NCBI RefSeq assembly: GCF_015832195.1
Contig: NC_052027.1
Location: forward strand, 17,790,149 to 17,854,148
Origin: Motacilla alba alba
Lineage: Eukaryota > Chordata > Aves > Passeriformes > Motacillidae
Length of the DNA: 64,000 bases
Reading direction: 5' to 3'
Part shown: positions 37,930 through 50,454 of the stretch, piece after piece
Numbering within the stretch: position 1 is the stretch's first letter
Layout of the letters: every line of letters begins with the position of its first letter
Position numbers and translations under genes: made by a program
Notes under the pieces: model-generated
Told to the model about the DNA's origin: nothing
The model's input: the letters and a program-made list of their open reading frames with translations, nothing else
Database searches by the model: none

Positions 37930-40900
37930 GTCCTGAACATACTTCAGTTGCGCTTGATTAGGAAAAACCTTTCCTGGTGAATCACCTTTTTGTTGCTTCT
38001 GTTGGGTTCATTTTTTTTCATTGCTCTTGTTTAAAAGCCTTGGTGACTTCAGTTAAGTCAGTTTGAGAACAGTTTAAAATCAATTTCCATCAGTTTTCAT
38101 TTCCACCTTTAAAATTGAAATGTGTTATGCATCTGTACTAGAGATGTAACATTGAGGTTTTAACCCAGGGAAAAAGCCAGCAGAGATGATAAATCTTTGA
38201 AGAGCTCTCATAAAACAGGTGTTTTCCCCAGGATCTCTGTCTTAGAACTGCTTTTACCTCTCTGGTGTAGAGCATTTCTGTATTAGCAGGCAGGCTTGAA
38301 ATTTCACAGATATCTGTAGCTTCCAAATGTCTTATAAGAAAAGCAATAATTTTATTATTATAATAAGAGGAAACATGAAGGGCTTTCCCTTTGAAGCGTG
38401 TAACGCTTTCTATATGATCTGATACCCCACACCAGTGGAATGGTTGTACTCCTTTAGAAAATGTCTTTGTTGAGGCAGCTCTTTGGAGTTTAATAATACT
38501 TCAAGGTGGATCTATCTGTCAGCCTCAGCCCTCGTGCCCTGTTATTTCACAGACATCTCAAGGAACCTCGAGGTGAAGTCAGAGCGTTGAATGCTATTGG
38601 CTTTTTAAAGAGCTTTCCTTTTCCTTTAGAACTGTTTAATTTCTTTGCTGTACTATTTGCAGAGCATATTGACCTAAACCCCAAACCAAACAAAAGCAAA
38701 CCAAACAAGGCAAGCCCGTTGCTTTTTCTGGCAAGATAACCTTCAGCAGAAGTTCAAACTGGAATTTGCTGGTGCTGAGGAGGGTGGATGCAGCTGTGTT
38801 CTTCTGAAGGAGCCTTCTGTCAGACACTTAAGGATGAAAGCAAAAAACCCCAATTTTGTTTCCACTGTAGTTTTGTGCTATCCTACACCACTTTTTGTGT
38901 GGCATCACTGAACATTTACAGCCATGTGCAGAAACTGAAGACAACCTCTGGGTAGTTCTCCAGGTTGTCCCATGTCTGGCTCATGCTCCACTTCCCCTGC
39001 AGCTCCAGCCTTGGCTCCTGCAGACCCTTGCAGCTCTTTTGGAAGAAGGATGGGTTGTGTGTGATAGCCCAATTTTGTACCTTGCCTCATTAAAACCAAA
39101 AAATGAGTGGGGTCAGAGGGGCCTGTCTGTCATTTGTTGCTCGTACAGGGCTTGTTGTCATGGCAAAATTCAAACTGAAAAGTCTTGGCCAGCCCAATGG
39201 CTTGGTGCCTGTGCACAGCTGGGGTGGTTATTGATGTATGTTGACAGCAGTTTAGTGGCTGATTTTTTGGCTACTGAGAGATTTGGCTTAGGTTACTGTG
39301 CTGCTCCATTCTGCTTTGGAAGTCAGTTGTCCAGACTGTCACACAGCTGGAGAGGGGCCGGGCCGCTGGAGCCAGAGCTGCCGGGAGAAGTTTAGCTCAG
39401 GTGAACCTTAAACCCCATGCCTTGGAGAAGACAGGGAACACCAGTTTTATTCTGTGTGGGGATGCGATGATTTAGCAATCCATGTCAGAGACAAAGCAAA
39501 GGCTTTTCCCAGGCACTGGGAAAAATGATGCAAGGCTGCAGGTTCACCTCCCCCTGCCCCTTTGCTGTGACTGTCCTGCTCAGGAGGTTCCTTTGCCAAA
39601 GGCATTTACTACCTGGCATTCCTTCTCTCAGAAGTTGTCCTGGTGGTCCATGTGAATGACAGAGGTCTCATGTTTCATGGACACATTTGGAAGCCTAACT
39701 GATGTAAAAGCAAATCTGAACCGAAATGAAATCCGCACAAATACCTCCAACGGTGTCTCTTCACTCCTGCTGCTGTATCAATGCACTATTGCCTCAGAAC
39801 ACATTTTTATTTAGCTTACAACAAAGTTTAATATTTTCCCTCAGAGAGCAGGGGATTGGTTGTTCCATGTGAGTAATCCCACAGCATTGCCATTTCATTT
39901 TGCTAGCAGTTGTGTAACAGCCAAGGTATTGTGACATTTATAATCAACAAGAATTCAGATCTGCTTCAAGGCACTGGGCTCTTTTTTCTCCCCCTAAATA
40001 AAGTAAGGTGGTTTTTTTTCTTCACTACATTTTCCCTGATTTTTGGAAGAGAGGAAACATTAATGTTCGAGGAAGAGCTCTCATTTTTTCAGCAGAAAGC
40101 ACTGTTTGAGAAACACAAAACAGGTTACAGCAATGAGTTATCTTCTTATTCATGGATGAGAAACAGTTCTCCCCCAGATTGTGCTTTTTGATGGAGAAGA
40201 TCCTCTAAGCTTTGTGATGATCAGCACAGCACATCTTCATCCAACAAATGAGGTATCTCCTCCTGCTGTCAAATTATTTTGGCTGATCAAACTTCCCTGG
40301 GCCTTGGAGCTGTGTGATAGTTGCTGCAGTGAGAGGGATGCTGCTCATGGAGAGGAAGCTGCTGTCAAACTTGGAAGAGAAAGGATTCTGGCAGCATAAC
40401 TGAACCATGAAGTTCAGGAATGATGGTGCTGGAGAAACAGAAGGGGAATTTTCAAAAATTTCATTTTGGCCTTTATCACCAGAAGAGTGTGAAGGGAAAA
40501 AATTTGCTTTCCACCCACCAAGTGTGGCATCCTGGTAGCAGAGAGTTTGTCAGCAAGGCAAGGAAATGCTCATGCAATCCTGCTGAACAGTGAGCTTGGC
40601 ATGGCAAGAAATGCCAAAAACGTGACACTTGTGGCACAGCTTTCTAGAGCCAGCACAGGGTGGTAGTAATGAAGTCATCCCAAGCAGATGTTTCTCTATG
40701 TATGCTTGCATTTTTTGTTTTACAATTAACCCGTTCCTGAAAGTTAGAGGTAAATACAAGGAGCTATGTCATTAGTAATTTAAAAGCAAACTTTTAAACC
40801 AGAATTTTTGGTGTTCCATTTTGGCCTTTTTAATGGCAGTATGATGGGTTAATTGATTTCTGTGTTCTATAAAGGATTTCTAGTTTGAGTCAATAAAGTA

Positions 40901-41198
40901 GTTTGTTTTGGTTTTAATTTTAAAATTCTTTCAGTGCCATTAAAGGGTCTAAGGCAAACCCATGAATTTTTCCCTCAATCACATGTTTCTCGAGTTCAAT
41001 TATGTTCTCTCATCATAGATTTTGTTCTGCCCAGGTCTGGTTGGACACTGGAAAATACCAGTAATTGGATAATAAAGCCACTTCCAGTGCCTTTAGCTGA
41101 ATTCTCAACAGAATAGGATGTTTATGATCTGAATCTTCTATTTCTCTCATAAAAAGTGTTCAAGTATTCAGTCCTTTCCTTTCTCCATTCCACCAGTC

Positions 41199-41242
41199 CT
41201 TTTCTTCTCCTTTCTTCTCCTTTCTTTTCCTTTCTTCCCCTT
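41199..41242. repeat. Polypyrimidine (CTTTCTTCTC)n tract
   Basis: Four to five imperfect copies of a 10-bp unit, 'ctttcttctc', form an uninterrupted 44-base pyrimidine strand. Mirror-like homopurine-homopyrimidine tracts of this kind can form triplex DNA. On the minus strand it is purine-only and yields a lysine/glutamate-rich open frame (41168-41485), which is an artefact. Confidence 0.88.
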
Positions 41243-44200
41243 CTCAGTCGGATTTTGCCAGAGAACCATCAGAGCTGCAGCAGATTCATCTTGGTGGGGT
41301 TTAAGTTGCAGGTCAAATGTGTGAATCAGACACCTAAACCCAGGAATGTGCTCCAGGATGATGCCTAGAGAATATTTATACCTGTATTTATCACTGCTAC
41401 TTGTGCAAGTGTTTGTCAATAACACACAGATTTCAGCTCGATTTATCTCAGGTTTGATGCCAAACCAGCAAAGAAAAATGTTCATGCTCCTCTCCCCTTT
41501 CTTTCTCTTTTCCCTTCATTGAAAATGTTGGCCACAATGAAGATGTCACCCCACAGGCTGTACCTGCAGCACAGTGCTCTGCAGCAACAGCAGCTCTCTA
41601 TTATTAGACAATAATTCAAGTGAAGATATAACTATGGGTCATTTCCATACATTAGATATATTTAAAAGCATACTTATTTAATTTGCATAATTAATACTTA
41701 TACAAAATTCTCCTTTTCTCAGCTCAAGTGTGTTGAATGTTAATGGAGCTGCATTTGCAGGGTCCTGAGGGAGATGAGAACTGGGGCCTGCTTTGATTTG
41801 TTGTGGAGCAAAACCCTCCAGCAAAAGCCTTTGACTTCCTGTGTGTCACTGCTGAAACCCTGCAGGAAAAATGCACTTTTTCTAAGGCAGCAACAGCTTT
41901 ATTTCTAGAGCCTGTCCTGTTGGGATGTTTGTGAAGCCAGACCAGGGTCTGGGTTCTGCATATTTTTAAGTGTGATAGAGGAAAGGTCAATTGATACTTT
42001 ATTAAAATCTTAGCTGCTAAAACCCTTCCCAAAAATGATGCTAGTCTAAAACATTTCCTGAATTATCTCCAGGCTTTAAGAAATACTTAAATTTTCCTTG
42101 TTGTAAGACCTAAGGTGGGAAACTGGCAGTTGGCTTTTAAATTGTTATTGTATAATATACTAATGAGACAGGGGGTTGTTTTGTATTTTAAAAGGTGATT
42201 GTGGTGCTTAAAAAAAAAGTAGTTTGTTTTTTTTTTCCTTCATTAGATGACAGGAAGTCTCCCAGCAAGATATTTTTGGTATAATCTCTTAAGTAATTGA
42301 TGTGTCCTCAATTAGTGTGTAAGTAACACAGCCAACAAGTTACCATACCAGGAGAATTTTAAAATGATGTTAAATGGCATTAGACCAAAATATTTACCCT
42401 CTTTCCTCAGGAATCTTTTATAAATATTGAACAGTGCAAGTACTGAATGGCACTGATGGGCAAAGCAGTGAATTTCACTTGCCTATAAATGTAGATTTGT
42501 GATCTGCAGATGTCCATCAGAAATCTCTTTGGTAAAAGAGCTCCTTAGTGAGACATGGAGGAACGTAAAGTAGAGGGAAGCAGAAGAAGCTGTTTTGGTT
42601 TTTATTTGTAAAATACAGGTATATTGGATTATACCCTCCATCAGGTGGATGGCCCAAAAAACATCATTGCAGGAGTTCTCTGCACTGTCTTTCATGTATC
42701 AGCCTTGCTTCAGTAAGAACAATGCCATTTATCTTCCAGGTAAATGGAAGTTAACAAAGCTCTAACAATGCTGTTGGAGCTGCAGTAGCAGGGGCTGAAG
42801 GCAATAGCTGAGGCTTTGCTCCTTTTATCTGATAAATTAGTCTGAGGAACGTTCCCTTGGGTGTGGAAGGTTTTACAAACCCTTAAAAAAAGAAGTACCT
42901 CTTCCTAGGAAGTTCCTAAGATCTGAGAAGGGACTCCAGGTGCAGACACTTGTGTGTTTTCCTGGTGGATCTTGCCTCTTGAAGGATCCTGATTTGTGTC
43001 CATAGGGAGTCTGTGTCCTTAAAACAGGACTTGGGCTGTTGTTGGGGAGCAGAAATGAGGTAATGAAGAAACGAGGTAAAACCTGGCACAGGTTTTGTGC
43101 CTTGCCCAGTGGGATTTCAGTTCCCTTTTGGATCCAGCCTCCAGCTCTTTCTTTTCCCAGCTTTAGTGACTTCTCCCTTGAGACTGTGAGGGTTAGGAGG
43201 AGAAGGGTTAACCGGCTGAGGAGGTGTTACAGACACATGCCCTGAGTGTATGTGCTATTATGAGGGTGATGAATTAGGTAATTCCCTCTCACACGAGAAG
43301 AGGAATGAATTCTTAATAGCAGAGAACTGGAAGGCAACCTTATTTAACAGGCAGAGGGAAAACAGGCTCCCAAAAAGGCCCTGTCAGAGTCCCTGGCTTG
43401 TCATGCTGTTTTCTGGAGGTGGGAAGCAGGTGAGAGTCTGATTGAGAAGCTTTTCATGAACTTAACCACAGCTGAGAAACTTAAATCATGGCATTCCATC
43501 TTCCTCGTGGCTCTGGCTCTCAGCTTACTTTTAAAGACAAATCATTATTGATCCACCAGAATCCTTCTCAGACATTATTTCATGTCCCCCTCATAAGGAA
43601 CCCCTCGCAGGGAGATTGTTCTGCATTGATTTATAAACCACTGCAGATCACACCAGCCTGCACGTGTCTCCTCTCCTTTGGCAGTGGAGAAGGTGGTTGG
43701 AAGTGGAGCTGGATGTGGGATAAATCCCCAACTGATGTGTTTCTCCTCAGGAAAGAGGTCTGCAGGGAAAAGTTGCTTCCTTTGTAAATTCTGATGTACT
43801 GTTATTGGAATGGGCGCTGGGGAGAAATACAGATGTGGTAGAAGTTCTGGGGGGACAGGACAGAAAAAGCTTTCAAAAGCCGACTGGAAGCCTTGTTTTT
43901 GTGTTACTTGGTGTGACAAGCAAATCTTTTCTTTGGCCATTTCTTAAGAAGAAATGACTCTCAGAAGAATGGCAGGTAAGAGTCAGGAAAAATCTTTTGC
44001 AGTTCTCTTTTTGCCCAATATTTCAGTCCTTCAAAACTTCAAGTTTATTTTTATCCCTACCTGGGACTCCCTATGCAAAGCTGGTGACTTCTGCCTACTG
44101 GGGTCTTGCTCTTGTAGTCCTTCTTTTGAGAGCTCTGTAGCCTCTGTAGGAAATGCATCTTCTTTGTCTTCTGCATGGTTTGTACATTTTTAGGTGCTGA

Positions 44201-44938
44201 CACAGTATAATTAAAATTGAAGAAGGTAGGGAAGGCATTTAGAAATAGTAATTACTGGTATGTCAGTAACAAAATTAGTGGGAAGAGAGTGTGAAAAGAT
44301 AAATCATCCTTCTGTGAGCAGCTTTGGTGGATGCCTGTGCCTATGGGCTTTAAATGTTATGTTTGAGCTGCAGGACCACAGATGTACCTGTAGCTGCCAC
44401 TAGTGATAAAAAGTCTCTTAATCTCAGTGAGGGAGTTAGCTGACCTTTCCTTAGCATATTAAATACTCATAAATTAATTGATCACACATTGATATGCTGG
44501 TGCTTATCATGCAAGCCCAGTGTGGGTGGTTGCATCACAAGAGGTGTGGGCCATGAAAGCATCTGTGGTTTGCTCTGGGCTCCCAGCACAAGAACCCTTC
44601 AGCTCTGCTGAATATGGATGAGCCTCCCTTGCTTGTTAGCCCTAAGCCTGCAGGGCTGTTTGAACAGTTTTGGCAGAACTTGGTTTTCCAGGATCAAAGA
44701 AACCTGAGCCAAAGCTTAGCTCTGCTCTGGCTGCTGGTTCTGTAGCACTGCAAAGGAAAACAAATAATACTCCGTTTGCTTTCAGGCTCTGTAAACCTGC
44801 CTGTTGGAGCTGAGTTTCAAAATCAGTTTATAGTCAAGTAGTGTAGGAAAATTCGTGAAGGTTTTTCTGCCTTTTGCTGTTGTTTGTTATTTTTTTTAAA
44901 GGAAGATGTTGAACATTGTCTACTTGGTTTTCTTTCTT

Positions 44939-44963
44939 CCTTTTTTTTGTTTTGTTTTGTTTA
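44939..44963. repeat. (GTTTT)n microsatellite
   Basis: A T-run followed by three 'gtttt' units. Simple sequence, possibly the A-tail of a minus-strand retroposed sequence. Confidence 0.85.
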
Positions 44964-46390
44964 AATAGAGCTGCTTGGATCTCTGTCAGTTGTGTTAAGA
45001 TAAGCACACAGGTAGTTACTGTGCCCTGATCATTCAGCTTTGGCAATCAAAGCTTCAGAACTCAAAAATTACTATTTTTATTTCAAAAAAGCTTCCAACT
45101 AGTGTTAGTAAACTATGTGTTTAAATGTACATTAAGTTTAAAAAAAACCCAAAACTTTATAAAGACATAAAATGCTCTGCAAAAGCTATGTACTTCGAAT
45201 TTTGAAGTCAATAGCAGTCTTGACTGCCACAATGTTCCCACTGCAGAGTGAGTCAAGCCCCTGTGCCTCGGGAGAAACTCTCCAGGCAGGTGGAGCAGCA
45301 TTCTAGAAACAAGAGCTGCCAACACATTCCTGTCCAAATTCTGAGTGTGTGAAATCAGATTGTACACCGAAGAGGCTTCAAACCCTGAGAAGTATCTGAT
45401 CAGCATAACAAAATCTTGGGAGCTGCAGCTCATTTTGCCTCTTTCTCCTGTTGGAACCAGAGCTGACATGAACTTTGTTTGCACTGAATGATCCAAAGGG
45501 AACTATTGGATTCTGACCCTGCAATGAGTTTTGCATGGGCTCATTACCATTGAGACAGATGGGATACATTAGAGTTTCCATTTCTTGTTTCACTGAAGTA
45601 ATAAATGGTAGCTTTTTTAATAGTTTATGTTCATGAAGCACTATGATTTTTATTGCACTTCAGTGAGATTTGCAGGCTGCCATTGAAATGAAAACCAAAA
45701 AAAAACCAAAAAAAGAGCAAGTGATTGTAAAGCTGAAAGAAGATTTTAACAATATTCAGCCCAGATTATCTAAGATAATGTTTAATTTTGCCATTTCCCT
45801 TTCCCCGTTCAGCAACTTTTCCCAGGAGCTCGTGCTACTACTTTGTCTTTGGGCTGTGTGCAAACCACCCAGGCTTTGCGTGTTCCTCTGTGCGGAGGGC
45901 AGTGATCCATGCAAATGTTGGCATGCCAAAAGGAATTCTGAGATTTCAGGTGCTCTCCTCTTTCCTTTGTCTTCTTCACTGCCAAACAGCCTCCCTTGTG
46001 CGGCCCGTGCAGTGGGTGGCAAGGTGAGTCACTGCTGGTGGTGCGGCAGCCGCTGCTGGTGGCAGTGCTGTGTGTTGCTGATTGCTCCATTGAGGTCCTG
46101 AGCAGGGGGCTGCAGGCACTCAGCAGAGCCTGCATCTCATCCAGACCTCCCCACGGGCACATCAGCCCTCCTTTGTTCCCTGGGTTTGATTTAAACCTCT
46201 CTGCTGTGCACTAAAGGTGCAGCAGGAACAATAACTCGAGCGAATCAGCTCGTAAAGCTGAAGAGTATTGATCTGTGTCCTATAGAATTAGAAATTACTG
46301 GCTTGGAGAACAGTTTGCTGCTCTGAGAATCCCTGCTTTGTCTTTGTGTGCAGTGTTAAAGTCTTGCCATGATAAATGACAGTTTCCTTC

Positions 46391-46704
46391 CACAACTCCC
46401 TGCCAGGAGCTTGCAGCCAGGTGGGGGTCGGTCTCTTCTCCCAGATAACAAGCAATAGAACAAGGGAAACGGCCTCAAGTTGCACCAGGGGAGGTTTCTG
46501 TTGGATACTGGGAAAGATTTCTTCACTGGAAGAGCAGCCAGGCACTGGAACAGGCTGCCCAGGGCTGTGGTTGGATCATCCATCATTCCATCAAGCCATG
46601 TGGATGTGGCACTTGGGGACACGGCTCGGTGGTGACCGTGGCAGTGCTGCATTAACAGGTGCATTCAGTGACCTTGGAAGTGTTTCCCAACAATTCTATG
46701 AGTC
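46391..46704 (+). mobile_element. CR1 LINE of a different subfamily
   Basis: A plus-strand CR1 3' end of about 315 bp. It shows 'aggtgggggtcggtctcttc', 'ggcctcaagttgcaccaggg' and 'gaacaggctgcccaggg', then 'gtggatgtggcacttgggga', and a tail with 'attctatgagtcc'. This wording is the common galliform-like CR1 type and differs from the copies at 13, 34.6 and 48.2 kb. At least two CR1 subfamilies have therefore been active in this lineage. The tail is more decayed than in the 13-kb copy. Open frames on both strands over this interval belong to the element. Confidence 0.92.
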
Positions 46705-48031
46705 CTGGTGGTTTCTTGTCCCTAATCTCCATGTCTAGAAAAGTCAGACTGTTCATTTCTGCACTGACTCAGTGAACAGTTCCTGCCACAAATATCAGGT
46801 GTTGACGAAGCTGTGCTGCCACTCGAGCGAGAGCTTTTGTGTCCCCTGTCTCAGCTCCTGTGTTCCACTGGGGGGGAAAACCTGAGCACTGGGTTTGGTT
46901 ATAATATATTTACATAGGTTCTAAAAACACAGCATATTGTAATGAATGATAGAAAGCATCTTCAGATGCTCCAGAAAAGCTCTTGGAGGAGGCAACATTT
47001 ATTATAACATCACACAAATTAGGTATGTGGACTGTAAGGAAGCAGATTTCATTTAAAAAGAAGAAAGAAAAGAGGAATCCTTTTTCCACTTCCAAGGGAA
47101 AATGTCTGCTTCATACAGAGTATTCCTCTGCAACAGGATCCTGCTTATAGGATGCTACAATAAAATCCACATTTTCCATTTGGCAGCAATGAGTACGGGT
47201 CACTCTGGAAATCCCTGAAAGCTTTTTATTTTGCTGGTTTAAGGGGAATGAAAGCAAGTAAATGAAAAGATGAATACCAAGCCTGCTGTAAAGCTTGTTA
47301 CTGATTTGAAATGGTCATTTTGAGACAGCTGAAAATGGACTTACTTAAAAACCCCAAACAATCCCCTTCTCCCCTGCTCATCCAAAAATTGGCCATTTTG
47401 TTCATTTATGAGTGAAGCTCAATCTCAAGCAGTGAGAGTAAGAAGTGAGAGTGGAGTGTAGCAAGACAAAATGTCCACTCTTAGGCTAAACATGTAAGTA
47501 CCTAAAATGGGAGTAGAGAAATTTTAAATGAAGTTAATTCATCCTTGCATTGAAATGTGGGACGTGCTGTTATGTGGGACTCTGGTGGGAAATTTGATAT
47601 ATTTTTTTTGCCTGTGGAAATAAGATTGGTGAAGAAATATGTCTTTGTGTCAGAATACCTTGGTCTTTGTTAACCCTTTTACTCCTTAAACTCATGTTGG
47701 AGATTTATATGGAGACAAGGGCCATGTGTCCTCAGTGGGAAATAATCAAACTGTCTGACAGAAATGTTTTGAGTCCAATGATTAAATGGACTATGATTAG
47801 CTTGGTCCCCTATGGATGGAAAACTTTATGGTCTTTTATATGGTGCAAATAAATCCAGCCTGTTTCATAAGTGTATATTTAGTGTGCCACTATAAATGTA
47901 TCAAATAGTAAATATAATGTGCAATTCTCATGAGAAATATTTGGGGGAATATGTTCTTTGCAGCCCTTGGCACTTGACACAATATAGGAGGTTCTGTTTG
48001 GGAGTGAGATTTACTGCTAAGGGAACAAGTA
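46705..48031. other. Unique noncoding sequence
   Basis: No gene or transposon recognised. AT-rich sequence with a T-run at 47602-47610. Confidence 0.5.
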
Positions 48032-48153
48032 ATTATGAAAGTCTGCTAAGAGTGAAAATATTAAAAATTTTGTTGCTTTTTGCCATGGCAATTTGTACTT
48101 ATGGTTTTCCCTTAAGCAACTTGAGCAGTTTTGTGCTTTCCTGTTTGTGGTTT
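48032..48153. repeat. Copy 1 of a dispersed ~120-bp block
   Basis: This block, starting 'attatgaaagtctgctaag' and ending 'ctgtttgtggttt', recurs at 50694-50809 in the same orientation. By eye there are about eight substitutions plus a 5-bp difference ('ggcaa', present here and absent there). Neither edge continues into similar sequence. It could be a segmental copy or two members of an unrecognised interspersed repeat. Confidence 0.9.
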
Positions 48154-48205
48154 GGTTTGTCTTTTAAAGTTGTACCCCAAACCAAGCAGAGAAGCTGCCA
48201 AGAGA

Positions 48206-48230
48206 CCTAATTGGGCTCTCCCCAATTAGG
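48206..48230. repeat. Perfect 10-bp inverted repeat abutting a CR1
   Basis: CCTAATTGGG (48206-48215) is followed after five bases by its exact complement CCCAATTAGG (48221-48230). The CR1 copy that starts at 48231 follows without a gap, so the inverted repeat sits on the element's 5' junction. This may be a fold-back event during insertion, when the truncated 5' end is joined to the target. Confidence 0.88.
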
Positions 48231-48563
48231 GGAGACCTGAAGGAGCCCACAAGGAAGATGGAGAGAGACTTTTCACAAGGGATGGAGGGACAGGGCACAG
48301 GGAATGGCTCCCACTGCCAGAGGGCAGGGATGGATGGGACAGCGGGAAGGAATTCTTCCCTGGCAGGCTGGGCAGGCCCTGGCACAGGTGCCCAGAGCAG
48401 CTGGGGCTGCCCCTGGATCCCTGGCAGTGCCCAAGGCCAGCCTGGATGGGGCTTGGAGCACCCTGGGACAGTGGAAGATGTTCCTGCCCAGGGCAGGGGG
48501 TGGGACCTGTTGGAACTTGGTGATTTTTAAGGACCTTTCCAACCCAACACTTTCTATGATTCC
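48231..48563 (+). mobile_element. CR1 LINE, 5'-truncated 3' end
   Basis: A plus-strand CR1 of about 330 bp. It runs 'ggagacctgaaggagcccac', 'gatggagagagacttttcac' and 'ggaatggctcccactgccag', then 'tgcccagagcagctggggct', and has a tail 'ggacctttccaacccaacac' followed by TTTCTATGATTCC. It is clearly the same subfamily as the copy at 34.6 kb, with the opposite orientation. No reverse-transcriptase sequence is included. The 90-codon open frames on both strands derive from it. Confidence 0.93.
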
Positions 48564-48645
48564 ATCCTGCTGCTAATCTGAACTTTCTGAGGACAGCTCA
48601 TGGCTGGGGAGTGCTGCTGCTTGTTCTGGCTGTGGGAGCAGAACC

Positions 48646-49049
48646 TGTTAGTGTTCAGAAACACAAAATCACGAATGATTATGTGCAGGTGCTTTTATTG
48701 AAGAGCTCTGTGTGTCAGGGGTACAAACCCAAATCTGACTCCGACACGGGTTCGGGATGAACATGTTTTTATATTCTATTGTTATATAAGTTTCATGTTA
48801 ATTATTAAACCTATATTGTTCTATTGCATACATAGATTTCATCCATGCATGGACTTCTCATGGACCCCTCAAATTTCTAACACAGTTTTCTCCCTATTCT
48901 TCTTTACGATTAAACAGTAATTATGTTTAATTACTAAACAATCATCACATCTAACAATTATATCATTTATCATATACCGCTTAGGCAGGTACAATTTCAC
49001 ATGATCTGGCAAACACAAGGCCTAATATTTTCAGAGTCTATTTTTAACA
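48646..49049 (-). mobile_element. ERV LTR-like element (minus)
   Basis: This AT-rich stretch has the look of an avian endogenous-retrovirus LTR read on the minus strand. On that strand 'AATAAAAGCACCTGCACATA' supplies a polyadenylation signal (plus-strand TTTATT at 48694-48699) close to the right end of the LTR. The short GC-rich region with CGACACGGGTTCGGG nearby resembles an R segment. Proposed edges are TG at 48646 and ACA at 49049; I found no matching target-site duplication, so they are approximate and similarity may extend to about 49100. No gag, pol or env sequence is adjacent. Element class is uncertain. Confidence 0.6.
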
Positions 49050-50454
49050 TTTTCCCAGGGCTCCACTAAATCTAGCTTCTTTCTAACTCCCCGAATTTTA
49101 TGATTTTAAAACCTTTTACTATCAAACCCACCAGCAGCATCCTGCTCTTGGGCAGCTTTTGTTTTGTGAGACTGCTCCCAGCCAAGGATGAGGCACAGAG
49201 ATATTTCCCAGCTCCCAGATGGAAATGAGAGCAGAGTTACAGAGGAGTAAATGACTTTTGGTGGAAGGGAAGAAGGGCTGTGCCTTGCTCTTCAGCCACA
49301 GCTTGCAGTGGTGTCACAGCTGCCTGGAAAAGCAGCTCTTGGGGGTCTCTTTGCAGCCCTATTAGAGGCTGCAGAAATGGCTTTTCTGGGAGTGCTGCAG
49401 GTGTCTGAGGAGTCATCTTCAGTTCAGGCAGTGAATCAAAACCAAACCTTGCTTGTGCTGCACATTCCAGGGATTAGAGGTACCTGGGAGTGGGGCTTTT
49501 CCCTGAGCTCATTAACTGCAGGAATGGTGACAGCAGTGGGGAAATTGTTGTCTGGAGGGATCCATGTGGGGAAACCTGGGATAATGATGATGCCATTACT
49601 TATAAATAACAGGCAATGCCCACTAATACCAACACAAGCAGCATCTGCAGGGGTTTTGGCTGAGTTTTGGTGGCAAATCTTTATTCCAGTTTATTTCACT
49701 TGCTGCAAGCCTGATGCATTTCTACCTTTGCCTGCAGATGCTGAAAAATAGTTCTGATGGTTTGCCAGCTTGTATTTGTTGTCTCATTTCTCCACGTCGT
49801 GAAGACTAATAATGAAGTTTTATCTTGGTTTGCAGCTTTAATTTGGCATGTGGGTGCTTGTTGTGTAAGTTAAATATTTGCCATCAAGTGGAATTTGCAG
49901 TAATCTTAAAGCATTTTCATCATTGAATGATCACTGATACATTTCTCTGAGCACCCCTGGGCAAGCCTTTCTAAGATTCTGTGAATGCTGAAGCCTCTGA
50001 GGATCTGGATGCTGATGGTCTCAAATGAGGGCCAAAACTCCCTCAAAAATGTAATATGTCACTTACAATCCTTTATATCACATCTCACAATGTGCTATAT
50101 CTGCATTTATTCTGTGAATGACACATTTTACCAAAAAAGGTTATTCAAGGCCTCCAAATCACTTTATGAGTAGCATTTTTGCATGTATTTGCATTTAATA
50201 TCTCTAATCTCTGGTACAACAGAAATCATGTTACATTTTCTGTAGTTGATGGCAGGGGTTTTATTCCCTTGGATCTCTCTTCCATTTTTCTCTTGTCAAC
50301 ATGCATACTTTATCAGAACAAGAAGACAAATATGTGACAGAGATAGAACATTTAAAACAGGATCATTTTATGCCTGTATTTCCTCAAGCACTTGTTCATG
50401 TGGTTGGATATGATCTTGAACAATGGTTTATGCTGCCATGTACCCTAAACTAGA
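49050..50454. other. Unique noncoding sequence
   Basis: The 166-codon plus frame at 49251-49751 is the longest here but has no recognisable domain, and its start context and neighbourhood give no support for a gene. No other feature seen. Confidence 0.45.

Larger units (their letters stand above)
35101..46390. other. Long unique noncoding interval
   Basis: No protein-coding gene could be supported in these 11.3 kb. The longest open frame (38895-39395 plus, 166 codons) has no domain, no splice-consistent ends and sits across a small GC-rich patch at 39340-39390. Possible cryptic exons are noted at 43949-43975 (27 nt, acceptor TTCTTAAG, donor GCAG|GTAAGA) and 45813-46023 (211 nt, acceptor CCCCGTTCAG, donor CAAG|GTGAGT). 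Both are unmatched to any known protein. Confidence 0.45.

Noticed and set aside
38895..39395. 166-codon plus-strand open frame
   Set aside because: No domain, signal or conserved motif recognised; the length is within chance for a GC-richer patch.
39340..39400. GC- and CpG-rich patch, possible small CpG island
   Set aside because: Only about 50 bp long, far below island size, with no promoter features.
49251..49751. 166-codon plus-strand open frame
   Set aside because: No recognisable protein family or splice-consistent ends; a chance open frame is the simpler reading.
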